A stretch of 64,000 bases of DNA from Massilioclostridium coli (lineage in GTDB: Bacteria; Bacillota; Clostridia; Oscillospirales; Ruminococcaceae), in assembly GCF_900095865.1 (NCBI RefSeq), contig NZ_FMIZ01000007.1, positions 1,634,312 to 1,698,311 on the forward strand, given 5' to 3'. The notes under the pieces were generated by a model. The model was not told the DNA's origin. It did not search any database and worked only from the letters and a program-made list of their open reading frames with translations. The position numbers and the translations under genes were made by a program. Shown here in pieces: positions 50,044 through 59,810 of the stretch. Each line of letters begins with the position of its first letter. The stretch's first letter is position 1.

Positions 50044-50487
50044 ATGTCAAAAATCAAAATACATCCAGTCTGGTTTGAGGTTTCTAGCCGCACCTATGGT
50101 TTATCTTGTAATTTGTGTGTCATAGAAGCGTTACAGGACCGATACGGGACAATCGACAAAGCGTTAAAAGCGACCCAAAATGCAAAAGATATGGCCGTTA
50201 TAGCCAAAGCTTTTTTGGATAACGCGGTTGACCGGCACAACGAGGACTTCCCAGGTGACCCCTGGGAAGAACTAAGCCTGGAAGAAATTAAAAAAAGAGT
50301 GAATTTCTACGCAATTGGAAACGCTTTGTCTGTTGCGTTCCAGCTGTCTATGCCTGATCCAGATGATATAGAACTAGAAAAAAACGGAAAGCCGGGCAAT
50401 AAACACAATAAAGTGGTACGGAGTAGCTCGTTTGTTGCTCGGCTATTCGCAAAAAGAAGCACAAAGGACGACAATCAGGGAAATTGA
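50044..50487 (+). CDS. Tail assembly chaperone (G-type product)
   Basis: A 147-aa protein, HPVWFEVSSRTYGLSCNLCV at the start, then a helical region (AFLDNAVDRHNEDFPGDPWE) and a basic C-terminus. It lies between the tail tube and tape measure genes, the position of the G/gpGT chaperones. A seven-A run at 50378-50384 permits a shift to the second frame that opens to 50569, yielding the longer GT-type product. Confidence 0.8.
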   Translation: MSKIKIHPVWFEVSSRTYGLSCNLCVIEALQDRYGTIDKALKATQNAKDMAVIAKAFLDNAVDRHNEDFPGDPWEELSLEEIKKRVNFYAIGNALSVAFQLSMPDPDDIELEKNGKPGNKHNKVVRSSSFVARLFAKRSTKDDNQGN

Positions 50488-50569
50488 AGCCCTATACCGC
50501 GAATACTGTCATTTGAACAAAATACAGTTAGACGATGAAAAAACGATTGATGACATTATCCCGTTTTAG
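50384..50569 (+). CDS. Frameshift extension of the tail chaperone (GT-type product)
   Basis: In the +1 (equivalently -2) frame after the A run, 61 codons are open: TESRAINTIKWYGVARLLLG, then SQKEAQRTTIREIEALYREY and an ending DDIIPF. The composition is that of a real helical protein and there is no start codon with a ribosome site. The fusion would be 174 aa. The segment ends 11 bases before the tape measure ATG, filling an otherwise empty gap. Confidence 0.75.
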   Translation, partial: TESRAINTIKWYGVARLLLGYSQKEAQRTTIREIEALYREYCHLNKIQLDDEKTIDDIIPF

Positions 50570-50580
50570 GAGGTTGTAAA

Positions 50581-53500
50581 ATGGCAGGCAAAGGGATAAT
50601 AGGGTTTGGGCTGGCCATTGACGGTGAAAAAGAGTACCAGCAATCCCTAAAAAACATAACCCAAAATCAAAAAGTATTAAATTCAGAAGTTGAAAAAACA
50701 CAAGCAGTATATAAAAACCAAAAAGAGTCTATCGAATCTGTATCTGCCCAATATCAGTTATACGGAAAAAAGTTGGACAACCTGCGTGAAAAAGAATCCC
50801 TACAGCAAAGTGTCCTAGAAAAAGTGACAAAAGCCTATCAAGATTCTGGGAAAAAGGTAGAATCCTTAAAAACGCAACTATCCAGTGCAGAAAAAGCACT
50901 GGATCAGATGAAAAACAGCTCAAACGCCACAGCGGAAGAAATCAAAGCCCAGGAAAAAGCGGTAAAAGATCTGGAAACCCAATTAAAAACCGCGGAACGC
51001 CAATATGGAGCAGCGGAAAGGGCAACTGGTACTTGGCAGATTGCCCTAAATAAAACAAAAACAGAAATAGCCAACACTGAAAATAGTTTAAAAGACCTTG
51101 GAACTCAACTATCTACCAAAAAAAGCTCCTTGTCTCAATTTGGGGAAGCCGCAGACGATGCCGCTACAAAATTGGGAAAGGTATCCGAAAAAGCGGATAA
51201 AATAGGAAACGTCTTAACTGTAGGCGTAACTGTACCTGTAACAGCAGCAGCGGGCGCCATGGTTGGTGCAATGGATCAGGTGGACGAAGGGTTAGATACT
51301 GTTATAACTAAAACAGGAGCTACCGGAACAGCTGCACAGGAATTAGACGCGGTATATAGGGAGGTAGCCTCCAATATCCCTGCGGAGTTTGGGGACATCG
51401 GCGCAGCTGTCGGAGAAATCAATACCCGATTAGGGTTTACAGGTGACAAACTCAAAGTTGCGTCCGAAGATTTTTTGAAATTTGCAAAAGTCAATGGTAC
51501 AGACGTCAACACATCAGTACAGCTGGTAACCCGTGCTATGGGAGACGCAGGGATAGAATCAAACAACTATAAATCTGTGCTGGATATGTTAACTGTAGCA
51601 GCACAAAAAAGTGGTATATCCATTGACAGCTTAACTACCAACCTAGCCAAATATGGCGCACCAATGAGGGCGCTGGGGATTGATACCCAAACTGCCATTG
51701 CTATGTTTGCTGGCTGGGAAAAAGCAGGCGTAAATACCGAAATAGCGTTCAGCGGGATGAAACAAGCTATCTCTGCTTGGAGTGCGGAAGGTAAAGACGC
51801 AACCAAAGAATTTAGTAAAACAATGGATGCAATCAAATCGGCGTCTGACATATCAAAAGCAACAGCTATAGCCATTGAAGCGTTTGGCAAAAAAGCTGGA
51901 CCGGATTTGGCAGACGCGATCAAAGGCGGACGGTTTGAGGTCGATGAATATATCCAAGCGTTACAAAGTGCTGGCGGAACGGTAGATAACACTTATGGGG
52001 CTATCGTAGATGAGGTTGACGATAGTCAGCTTGCCATGCAACGGCTAAAATTAGCCATGCACGATACCGGGGAAACAATTGCGAAATCTGTTGGACCAGT
52101 ATTATTGGATTTGGTAGAAAATATCGAAGATGTATTTGAGTGGTTTGGCAACCTGGATAAAGGGACGCAACAAACTATCCTGAAATTTATCGCATTTGCG
52201 GCAGCCGCCGGACCGGTTACCAAAGTGATTGGCGGAATTGCTGGCGGCACAAAAACAGCTGTATCAGGGCTTGGCAACTTAGCAAAAGCCTTATCAGGGC
52301 AAGTGGCAGCCAAAACCGCTGCCACTGCTTTAGGTTCCGTTGCCACCAACGCAACAGCGGCAGGGACAGCCACAGCCGCTGCGGGTTCGGCGGCAGCTGG
52401 TGCAGCGGTAACCCTTGGAACAGTTGCTGCGGTTGCAGGCGGTGTAGCGGCAGCAGGATTGTTAACCTATGCTGTTGCATCGCAAACAGCGGCGGACGAG
52501 AGTTTCCAGGTGTATTGGGCTATCCAGCAATCTAAAACGGCGCTGGAAGAATCAAAACAAGCCCATGCCGAAAATATGGAAGCAATCGACAATGAAACGG
52601 ATAGCAACCAAGACTTGATAGATAAATTATATGAACTCAATGACAAGCAAACCCTAACGAATGGTGAAATGGAAACCATGAAAGGAATCGTGGACCAACT
52701 CAATGAAAACCTGCCGGGGTTGAATCTGCTGATAGATGAACAAAGCGGAAAACTTAACGCATCAAAGGAATCGGTTGAAGCCTATAACGACGCTTACCGT
52801 ACAAAATTGTACTTGGAAACGCAAGGCGAAGATATGAGTAAAGTGGTCAAAGACCAAATGAAAGCCCAAGAAGATTTAAATGCGGCATTGGATGACTACA
52901 ATACAAAGAAAGTAGAATACGATGAACTGAACGCTGGTATGATCGCGAAAGAGCAAGGAGACGATGCTACATACCAGCAATATATCAATACTTATGGCGG
53001 GGGTAACGAACAGATATATTGGGATAAGTGGAATACAGCAAGAGGACGTCTTGAAACCGCAACAAACAACGTTAACACCGCACAGGCTGTTGTGGATGGA
53101 TTTGAGCAAACGATCAATGAAATGTCAAACGCCTACGCCGCCACTGAAAAGCTGGCGGAAAAAGGCATCAACATGAGTGCCAAATACATCGAATCATTAT
53201 CCCAACAAACACCAGAAGTAGTGGATGAAACAATAGGACTATTGGATAAATTAAAAAACGGCACCAAACTAAATTTTGAGGAAATCGGAAAGATATTTTC
53301 CAACGCCGGAATGGAATTGCCGGACAATTTTAACGAAAAACTGATGTTTAAATCTCCGGAAATGCAGCTGAAAGTTATCCAATTGCTTTCTGAATTTATG
53401 GGTGCTGCGGATAGCAAAAAACCGGAACTAGTGGCACAAATGGCGATGATGGGATTTAGCGTTGACGATGCGTTGTCAAACGGGCTGAAAAGTAATATCC

Positions 53501-54186
53501 AAGTAGTCCGTGATGGTGCGGCACAAACAATTACGGACCTAAAAGACGCAGCAGGTAACCGTATCACAAATATTACCCCAGAGTTTGCCCAAATGTTAGC
53601 TGACCTTGGGATTATCGGTGTAGATGAAATGGATCGTGTTGTATCCCAAAGCCAATTGACGGCCCCGGGGATGAAAAGTCTTGACGCTCAAACATGGGTA
53701 CAACAAAATTGGCCACTCTTGCAAGGAGAAGCGGACAAAAACCCGATAACCGTCCCAGCCAAAGTAAAAATTAAAGTGGACAAAGGATGGCAAGGGCCTG
53801 TACAACAAGGGGTTGAAATTGAATACAACGCGGATGGCGGCATTATTAATAAGCAAACCCTTAGCTGGCTGGCAGAAGGCGATAAACCAGAAGCGGTTAT
53901 CCCATTAGACCCATCCAAACGAGCCAGAGCCTTAAGCTTATACCAAAAAACAGGGGCGGCGTTAGGCGTGCCATCCGCCGCGATTGCACCACAATCCAAC
54001 GACGGGACATTAATTGACTATAACAAAATGGCTCGATGTATTGTGTCAGCATTGCAAAAATCACCTGTACAAGTTAACACTAACTTTGAGGTAAAACAGG
54101 GTGATGTGTTGCTAAGCAACGAAAAAGCGGGTAAAGCGTTAGCCCCTGTAATATCCAGAATACAAGCCAGGAACGCAAGGCTTTAG
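50581..54186 (+). CDS. Tape measure protein
   Basis: A 1201-aa protein. The N-terminal 200 residues are a long coiled coil (KNQKESIESVSAQYQLYGKK and repeats). A TP901-type tape measure domain follows (GDIGAAVGEINTRLGFTGDK, then ALGIDTQTAIAMFAGWEKAG), and alanine/glycine-rich hydrophobic stretches near 540-640 could insert into the membrane. Length sets tail length. AGGAGG precedes the ATG. No lytic transglycosylase or peptidase domain is evident. Confidence 0.93.
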   Translation: MAGKGIIGFGLAIDGEKEYQQSLKNITQNQKVLNSEVEKTQAVYKNQKESIESVSAQYQLYGKKLDNLREKESLQQSVLEKVTKAYQDSGKKVESLKTQLSSAEKALDQMKNSSNATAEEIKAQEKAVKDLETQLKTAERQYGAAERATGTWQIALNKTKTEIANTENSLKDLGTQLSTKKSSLSQFGEAADDAATKLGKVSEKADKIGNVLTVGVTVPVTAAAGAMVGAMDQVDEGLDTVITKTGATGTAAQELDAVYREVASNIPAEFGDIGAAVGEINTRLGFTGDKLKVASEDFLKFAKVNGTDVNTSVQLVTRAMGDAGIESNNYKSVLDMLTVAAQKSGISIDSLTTNLAKYGAPMRALGIDTQTAIAMFAGWEKAGVNTEIAFSGMKQAISAWSAEGKDATKEFSKTMDAIKSASDISKATAIAIEAFGKKAGPDLADAIKGGRFEVDEYIQALQSAGGTVDNTYGAIVDEVDDSQLAMQRLKLAMHDTGETIAKSVGPVLLDLVENIEDVFEWFGNLDKGTQQTILKFIAFAAAAGPVTKVIGGIAGGTKTAVSGLGNLAKALSGQVAAKTAATALGSVATNATAAGTATAAAGSAAAGAAVTLGTVAAVAGGVAAAGLLTYAVASQTAADESFQVYWAIQQSKTALEESKQAHAENMEAIDNETDSNQDLIDKLYELNDKQTLTNGEMETMKGIVDQLNENLPGLNLLIDEQSGKLNASKESVEAYNDAYRTKLYLETQGEDMSKVVKDQMKAQEDLNAALDDYNTKKVEYDELNAGMIAKEQGDDATYQQYINTYGGGNEQIYWDKWNTARGRLETATNNVNTAQAVVDGFEQTINEMSNAYAATEKLAEKGINMSAKYIESLSQQTPEVVDETIGLLDKLKNGTKLNFEEIGKIFSNAGMELPDNFNEKLMFKSPEMQLKVIQLLSEFMGAADSKKPELVAQMAMMGFSVDDALSNGLKSNIQVVRDGAAQTITDLKDAAGNRITNITPEFAQMLADLGIIGVDEMDRVVSQSQLTAPGMKSLDAQTWVQQNWPLLQGEADKNPITVPAKVKIKVDKGWQGPVQQGVEIEYNADGGIINKQTLSWLAEGDKPEAVIPLDPSKRARALSLYQKTGAALGVPSAAIAPQSNDGTLIDYNKMARCIVSALQKSPVQVNTNFEVKQGDVLLSNEKAGKALAPVISRIQARNARL

Positions 54187-54196
54187 GGGGTGGAGT

Positions 54197-54931
54197 ATGT
54201 ATCAAACACCATTAAAATACAAATTTTTAAAGCCAGAAAAAATCGTAGGGCAACGGTGTTGGATGAACAAAAAAGAGGTATCCAAGGCATATCATGCTGA
54301 CCTGGATAGTTTTGTTGTTACCCCTGGCATGGTAACGGCACAAACCACGGAAAACCAAAGCCGCAGCACATTTGTAATCTCCAAACCGCAAATTGGCTAC
54401 AAAACAGCAACCGCCATATTCTATCTTTATGGTGAAAATCCGGAAAAAACAGCTTATAACCTCTCTGGATTAATCAATGAAGCCAAAGAATGTACAATAC
54501 AATTGGAAAGGTCAAATCTGTTTTACCGCGCCATCCTGACAAGCAGCAGCACATCATCCACGAGTTTCCGGTATTATACACAGGTCACTCTAACATTTAA
54601 CGTTATGGAGAGTTTGCCATTAACTACACACGAGATAAGTAGCAATGCTATTATCTATAACCCAGGGACCGCAGAATCGGAATGCATTCTTGAAATTACG
54701 CCTAAAAACCAATTACCCCAATATACTATCATGGGGATTACTATTAAAAACTTAACTGTAAATACCACAGTAACGATTGACGGAATTAACAAAACCGTAA
54801 TGGCAGGAACAGATAACAAATGGGCTGATACAGATTTAGTTGACTTCCCGGCGTTACAGCCAGGTAAAAACGAAATCACTATGAGTAGTAACCAACCTGT
54901 TGTTATCTCCTACTACCCTATTATCCTTTAA
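54197..54931 (+). CDS. Distal tail protein (Dit)
   Basis: A 244-aa protein, YQTPLKYKFLKPEKIVGQRC, with KPQIGYKTATAIFYLYG and a galectin-like C-terminal half. The size and the place between tape measure and tail-associated protein fit Dit, which forms the baseplate hub. Its stop is followed by the ribosome site of the next gene. Confidence 0.85.
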   Translation: MYQTPLKYKFLKPEKIVGQRCWMNKKEVSKAYHADLDSFVVTPGMVTAQTTENQSRSTFVISKPQIGYKTATAIFYLYGENPEKTAYNLSGLINEAKECTIQLERSNLFYRAILTSSSTSSTSFRYYTQVTLTFNVMESLPLTTHEISSNAIIYNPGTAESECILEITPKNQLPQYTIMGITIKNLTVNTTVTIDGINKTVMAGTDNKWADTDLVDFPALQPGKNEITMSSNQPVVISYYPIIL

Positions 54932-54944
54932 AGGAGGGATTACC

Positions 54945-56663
54945 ATTATTACGCTATGTGACGCAAACGATCATCCAGCCTATCCCTTATTGGTTGACCC
55001 AAATAGTTATAGGGTTACCCACAAATATGACGGACAGGATACCGTGGAATTTGACACACCTGTAACCGGACGATATTACCAATACATCCAAGAAGAATCC
55101 AGGATAATCGCAGAAAATAACATATATTCCATAAAATCAATCCAGGAAGCAGAACAGGTTGTTACCGTGACTGCTCAAGTTGATCTGGATGACTGGAAAT
55201 CAACCATAAACCGGGAATTTAAGCCGGGCAGCATGGCAATTGGAACACTGGTAAATCAAATAAAGCCCAATGGGTGGACCGTAGAAAGCGGGAACGTTCA
55301 AGTGGAAAACAAATCTCTTGAACTGGAAAACGTTACTCCATATGACATCCTGTTTCAAGCAGCGGAAACCTACAAAATCACATATCTATTTGATGCTATT
55401 AACAAAGTGGTCACCATTATCAATCCTGAATTGTCGCAGCCATCCGGGGAATACGTTACCGACGAACTCAACCTGAAACAACTCACTTATACAGGAGATT
55501 CTACCGAACTTGTTACCAGACTATACGCCTACGGCAAAGACGGATTAACATTTGCGGATATTAACGATCAAAAGGAATATGTTGAAAATCATAGCTATTC
55601 CAATAAAATAATTGCTGCAATCTGGGAGGATGACCGTTATACAGACGCACAAAGCTTAAAAGATGCGGCAACAAAAAAGTTGGAAGAAATGTGTATCCCA
55701 ACCAGGTCGTACGAATGTAGTGTTATTGATTTAGCAAAGACAAGCAGCAAATACAGCCATCTTGCGTTTGCGATGCACAGAACCGTTACTCTGATAGACC
55801 GGAACAAAAGGACAAGAATCAACCATAGAGTTGTAGAGTACGCAGAATACCCCATGCGCCCAGAAAACAATGTCGTTACATTATCCACTACCCAACCAGC
55901 CATTGAAAACACCATAAAGGATATAACCGATGGCGTCGATAACCCTAACAGCGAATTTGGGCAAAAGATGCAGAGCGCGATCCAAAACGCCACGAACATT
56001 ATTACTGGAGCTAAAGGCGGAAATGTTGTTATCAAATACGATGATAACGGAAAGCCTACCGAAATATTAATTATGGATACAGATGACCAAGCAACAGCTA
56101 AAAAAGTATGGCGCTGGAATATTGGTGGATTTGGATATTCCAGTGAGGGGATAAACGGACCATATGCAACAGCTATCACAATGGATGGCGCAATTGTTGC
56201 TAATTTTATCACTGCTGGGACACTTTCTGCCGACAGAATCTACGGAGGAGTGTTACAAAGCGAAAGCGGAAGCATACAATTTGATTTGGCGAACAATACG
56301 CTATCTGCTGATGGAATTACAATAAGGGGTAGTGGAAACAATAGAGTATATTTTACCGGACAAGGCGAAAAATCAATCTATATGGCATCGGATAACAACC
56401 AGGCTGTATTTATGTACTTGATGTCACATGGGGACCAAAACAGGATTGGGATGTATAACGATACCGATGGGATATACATCGAACCCGGTAAATCTGGCGG
56501 TGCAGAAAGCAAGGTAGTTTTCCGCGGACTTGGGTCCACATCATCCCAAAACCAGCCTTGCAGAGTAGAGGTTGTAGGGGATCTAGTTGTAAACGGCGTA
56601 AGTATCAGTAGATCGTTGCAAGCACTGTCCGAAGCAAATGGGATAAACTTAGAAAAAATATGA
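54945..56663 (+). CDS. Tail-associated (Tal-type) structural protein / prophage tail endopeptidase family
   Basis: A protein of about 572 aa. The N-terminal 350 residues (LCDANDHPAYPLLVDPNSYR, then VTVTAQVDLDDWKSTINREF) are the gp27/Tal-like hub domain. The C-terminal part (SADRIYGGVLQSESGSIQFD) is beta-rich. No start ATG, GTG or TTG lies at a good distance from the AGGAGG at 54932-54937; ATT at 54945 is seven bases away and is the best candidate, though a TTG at 54900 without a ribosome site is possible. Confidence 0.82.
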   Translation: MITLCDANDHPAYPLLVDPNSYRVTHKYDGQDTVEFDTPVTGRYYQYIQEESRIIAENNIYSIKSIQEAEQVVTVTAQVDLDDWKSTINREFKPGSMAIGTLVNQIKPNGWTVESGNVQVENKSLELENVTPYDILFQAAETYKITYLFDAINKVVTIINPELSQPSGEYVTDELNLKQLTYTGDSTELVTRLYAYGKDGLTFADINDQKEYVENHSYSNKIIAAIWEDDRYTDAQSLKDAATKKLEEMCIPTRSYECSVIDLAKTSSKYSHLAFAMHRTVTLIDRNKRTRINHRVVEYAEYPMRPENNVVTLSTTQPAIENTIKDITDGVDNPNSEFGQKMQSAIQNATNIITGAKGGNVVIKYDDNGKPTEILIMDTDDQATAKKVWRWNIGGFGYSSEGINGPYATAITMDGAIVANFITAGTLSADRIYGGVLQSESGSIQFDLANNTLSADGITIRGSGNNRVYFTGQGEKSIYMASDNNQAVFMYLMSHGDQNRIGMYNDTDGIYIEPGKSGGAESKVVFRGLGSTSSQNQPCRVEVVGDLVVNGVSISRSLQALSEANGINLEKI

Positions 56664-56677
56664 AGGAGGTGCAAGGA

Positions 56678-57649
56678 TTGCAAAACATACAAAAGATAAC
56701 AATTGACTTTGTGGCAGATGGGCCAACACAACGAGCATCCGCAAAGCAATGGGATAAAAACAGTCGAATCATCCGAGCGGAAATACTAAACAACGGGTTT
56801 CCGGTAACCATCGAATCAGGTACAACCGTTACATACGCTTTACGAAAGCCAGATAAAACACAAGTTGTTAATACTGCTACATATCAAGACAATATTGTTA
56901 CGATTAATTTATCTGATCAGTGCTTGACTATATCAGGATTAGCAATCTGCGAAATTATTTTTGTAAAAAATAGTCAAGTAATATCTACTGCGGTTTTTGA
57001 AATTGAAATTTATCAATCTGCTTACGATGATGATGCGATGGAAAGCAGCGATGACTACGGAGCAATAGCCTCTATGTTGGAGGACGTTACCCAAGCAATG
57101 GAAAACGCTCAAGAAGCAGCGACCCAAGCAGATGAATCAGCAAAAAAGGCGCGAGAAGCTGCGGATGAAGCTGCGGAAACTGATATAGGTCAAGTGCTAG
57201 ACAAATTTAACGATTATGTACCTACCACCCGTACAATCAACAGCCATAGCTTATCATCGGATGTTGCATTAACTCCAGAGGATCTCAAAAACGAACCGTG
57301 GACAACTTACAAAACAACCAGTCGATATGAATGGACGCTAACCTACCGAAAAATTGGATATAAACTAATGCAATTCCAGCTACAAGGCACGTTTCAAGGC
57401 GCACAGTTGGAACGAAATATTAATGACGCCGCTGGTCATACTCCTATATTTGTAGATGAACCATTCTACTTTCCAGTATGGATGACTGTTAATGGTGGGG
57501 TCGCCGGAATAGGTGTAGGGATGATCAATCAACAACACGAGATCCATCTCAGTACCCCTGCATATGGAAACACCGTCCAATATGTTGGTTTTGGCGTTAC
57601 AAGCGTGATTGATGATTTGGATGATGTGGATTTAGACGAAACGGAGTGA
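56678..57649 (+). CDS. BppU-like baseplate upper protein
   Basis: A 323-aa protein. The N-terminal 125 residues (NIQKITIDFVADGPTQRASA, then IVTINLSDQCLTISGLAICE) form a BppU-type domain. An alanine-rich helical linker follows (about 135-170) and then a beta-rich tip. The TTG at 56678, with AGGAGG at 56663-56668, is chosen because the upstream ATG overlaps the ribosome site. The next gene is a paralogue of its N-terminal domain. Confidence 0.75.
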   Translation: MQNIQKITIDFVADGPTQRASAKQWDKNSRIIRAEILNNGFPVTIESGTTVTYALRKPDKTQVVNTATYQDNIVTINLSDQCLTISGLAICEIIFVKNSQVISTAVFEIEIYQSAYDDDAMESSDDYGAIASMLEDVTQAMENAQEAATQADESAKKAREAADEAAETDIGQVLDKFNDYVPTTRTINSHSLSSDVALTPEDLKNEPWTTYKTTSRYEWTLTYRKIGYKLMQFQLQGTFQGAQLERNINDAAGHTPIFVDEPFYFPVWMTVNGGVAGIGVGMINQQHEIHLSTPAYGNTVQYVGFGVTSVIDDLDDVDLDETE

Positions 57650-57655
57650 TAAGCC

Positions 57656-59800
57656 ATGAAGAACATACAATCTATCACAGTTGATGTTGTCCCAGGTCTT
57701 ATCTCACAACCCACGGTCAATGTTATCAAGGGTGACAGTGAAACCAGATACGTAGATGTTACTGTCCTCAACAACGGCGAGCCGTTGGAACTAGAGGATG
57801 ATGTCACAATCTCCTACATCTACCTCAAACCAGATTGCACGCAGGTAATTAACCCTGCCACCATATCTGGTAACGTGGTAACCGTGGCATTAAGCGACCA
57901 ATGTTTAACAGTAGCAGGACTATGCCACTGCGAAATCCAGTTTTATAGAGGGACACAACAGCTTACCAGTGCAATGTTTAAGGTCTCTGTAAATCCTGGT
58001 GTGTATGACGCTGACGCGCTGGAAAGCAGCGATGAATACTTATCTCTGTCCAAGGTGGTAAGCGATGCGGAGGAAGCGGCTACCAATGCCCAACAAGCCG
58101 CAGACGATGCAACCGCAGCAGCAGAAAAAGCAAACCAGGCAGCAGATAACGTTAAGGATGGCACTACATATATTCCCTCTGTGTCCGATGATGGCATTAT
58201 CAGCTGGATCAATGGGCAAGGATTGCCCAACCCTGACCCCGTAAATATCAAAGGCCCACAAGGCGAACCTGGGCAGCCAGGGGCAGATGGACAAGCCGCT
58301 ACCATCCAGGTTGGAGTGGTTACCACCCTAGCACCAGGGCAACCTGCTACTGTAACCAATACTGGGACAGATACAGCTGCGATCCTTGACTTTGGTATTC
58401 CCCGCGGAGAGGATGGCGCTGGTGGCGGTGATACTATCATTGTGACCGCAACCGGGACAACTATCCAGTTAACCGATAGTAGCGACAGACCTCTACAAGG
58501 GCTAACGATTTATGGGAAATCCCAACAAGTTCAAACAACTGGCGCTCAATTATTGGCTGCCCCAGAAGAACAAATAGAGGGCACCACCTGTTACCATTAT
58601 AAAAACGGTATCCTGACAACTTCTGGCGCAGGTGATGATGTGGCTACTACGTTTTCTGGTAAGTTTGTCTTACCGGCTGGTACCTATACATTTTCCGGTG
58701 AGGCAAAAGAGACACAATATACAACCATTAGCCTTGTAGATTCCTCTGGAGCCAGCATCACTACTGGAGGCAATCTGAGTTTTGCGGCTGATACAAAATC
58801 AGAAAAGGAAATTGTCCTGACAGAGAAAAAAACAATATCCCTCAGGGTATGGACCAATACAGCGGCAACAGAATCCAACAATACCATCAAGCTGATGTTA
58901 AACGCTGGTTCTTCCGCTCAACCTTGGGAAGAATATTTCAACGAAATTCCCTCCCCTACTCCGGAATATCCGCAGAAAATCCATCACGTTGGAGATAGTG
59001 GCAGTATTACTATAACTGTTGACGATGACAGTACAAGTACCCAACCGCTTGTAGTGGATACTACAGGGGGATTACCTGGTATTCCGGTAGCCTCCGGCGG
59101 AAACGTGACAATAGAGGGTCAGCAATATATATCAGAGACTATTCAACTATATTCTGATGGTACCGGCAAACGGGTTAGCCCTGTGAAAACCATTGTGCTG
59201 GATGGTTCGGAAACCTATTCGGTCAACGCTTCATCTACCAATACAACCAGATTTTACATTAGTGTTGCCGATATCAAAAGTTCCCTTGCACCAGCGTTAT
59301 GTAGCCACGCCAAATATAAAGAAATTTGGGGTGGAGATGAGGTTGGATTCTATTTAAGTTCCAACTATATTGTGTTCCGCATGCCAAAAGCAGTGGTTGG
59401 TGAAACAAAAGACAGTGTCCAAAAGTGGATTGCGTCCCAACACAGCGCAGGTACTCCGTTAACAGTAATCTATCAGATTGCCACACCTACCGAATCAGAA
59501 CTGGAAAAGGGCGAGGCGCCGAATGTCCAATCTGTACATACCTATTATTCCGATACCAATATCGAAAACGATAGTGATACTCATATGGATGTCCGGTATG
59601 TTGCGGACACAAAATTATATATTGATAACCACTCCGGCGGTGGAACGTCTTATAAAATCGGCGATGGACTTAAGCTGGAGGGTAACAAATTATCTGTAGA
59701 CACTGCCACGGAAGTAGAGCGGGACAATACTAAGCCAGTTACATCGGCTGCGGTATATGCCCAAATTGGTAATATAGCAGCCTTACTGGCAGAAATTTAG
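57656..59800 (+). CDS. BppU-like tail fibre protein with collagen-like segment
   Basis: A 714-aa protein. The N-terminus (NIQSITVDVVPGLISQPTVN, then VVTVALSDQCLTVAGLCHCE) is paralogous to the preceding gene. It is followed by a helical linker, a short collagen-like stretch (GPQGEPGQPGADGQAA), a beta-sandwich at about 300-430 (carbohydrate-binding-like) and a C-terminal domain ending VYAQIGNIAALLAEI. It likely builds the receptor-binding part of the tail tip. Confidence 0.75.
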   Translation: MKNIQSITVDVVPGLISQPTVNVIKGDSETRYVDVTVLNNGEPLELEDDVTISYIYLKPDCTQVINPATISGNVVTVALSDQCLTVAGLCHCEIQFYRGTQQLTSAMFKVSVNPGVYDADALESSDEYLSLSKVVSDAEEAATNAQQAADDATAAAEKANQAADNVKDGTTYIPSVSDDGIISWINGQGLPNPDPVNIKGPQGEPGQPGADGQAATIQVGVVTTLAPGQPATVTNTGTDTAAILDFGIPRGEDGAGGGDTIIVTATGTTIQLTDSSDRPLQGLTIYGKSQQVQTTGAQLLAAPEEQIEGTTCYHYKNGILTTSGAGDDVATTFSGKFVLPAGTYTFSGEAKETQYTTISLVDSSGASITTGGNLSFAADTKSEKEIVLTEKKTISLRVWTNTAATESNNTIKLMLNAGSSAQPWEEYFNEIPSPTPEYPQKIHHVGDSGSITITVDDDSTSTQPLVVDTTGGLPGIPVASGGNVTIEGQQYISETIQLYSDGTGKRVSPVKTIVLDGSETYSVNASSTNTTRFYISVADIKSSLAPALCSHAKYKEIWGGDEVGFYLSSNYIVFRMPKAVVGETKDSVQKWIASQHSAGTPLTVIYQIATPTESELEKGEAPNVQSVHTYYSDTNIENDSDTHMDVRYVADTKLYIDNHSGGGTSYKIGDGLKLEGNKLSVDTATEVERDNTKPVTSAAVYAQIGNIAALLAEI

Positions 59801-59810
59801 GAGGGCAGAC

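Noticed and set aside
50460..50500. -1 frameshift at the GCA-AAA-AGA site near the end of the tail chaperone
   Set aside because: The -1 frame there closes within about 20 codons with no chaperone-like content; only the +1/-2 frame continues to the tape measure gene.
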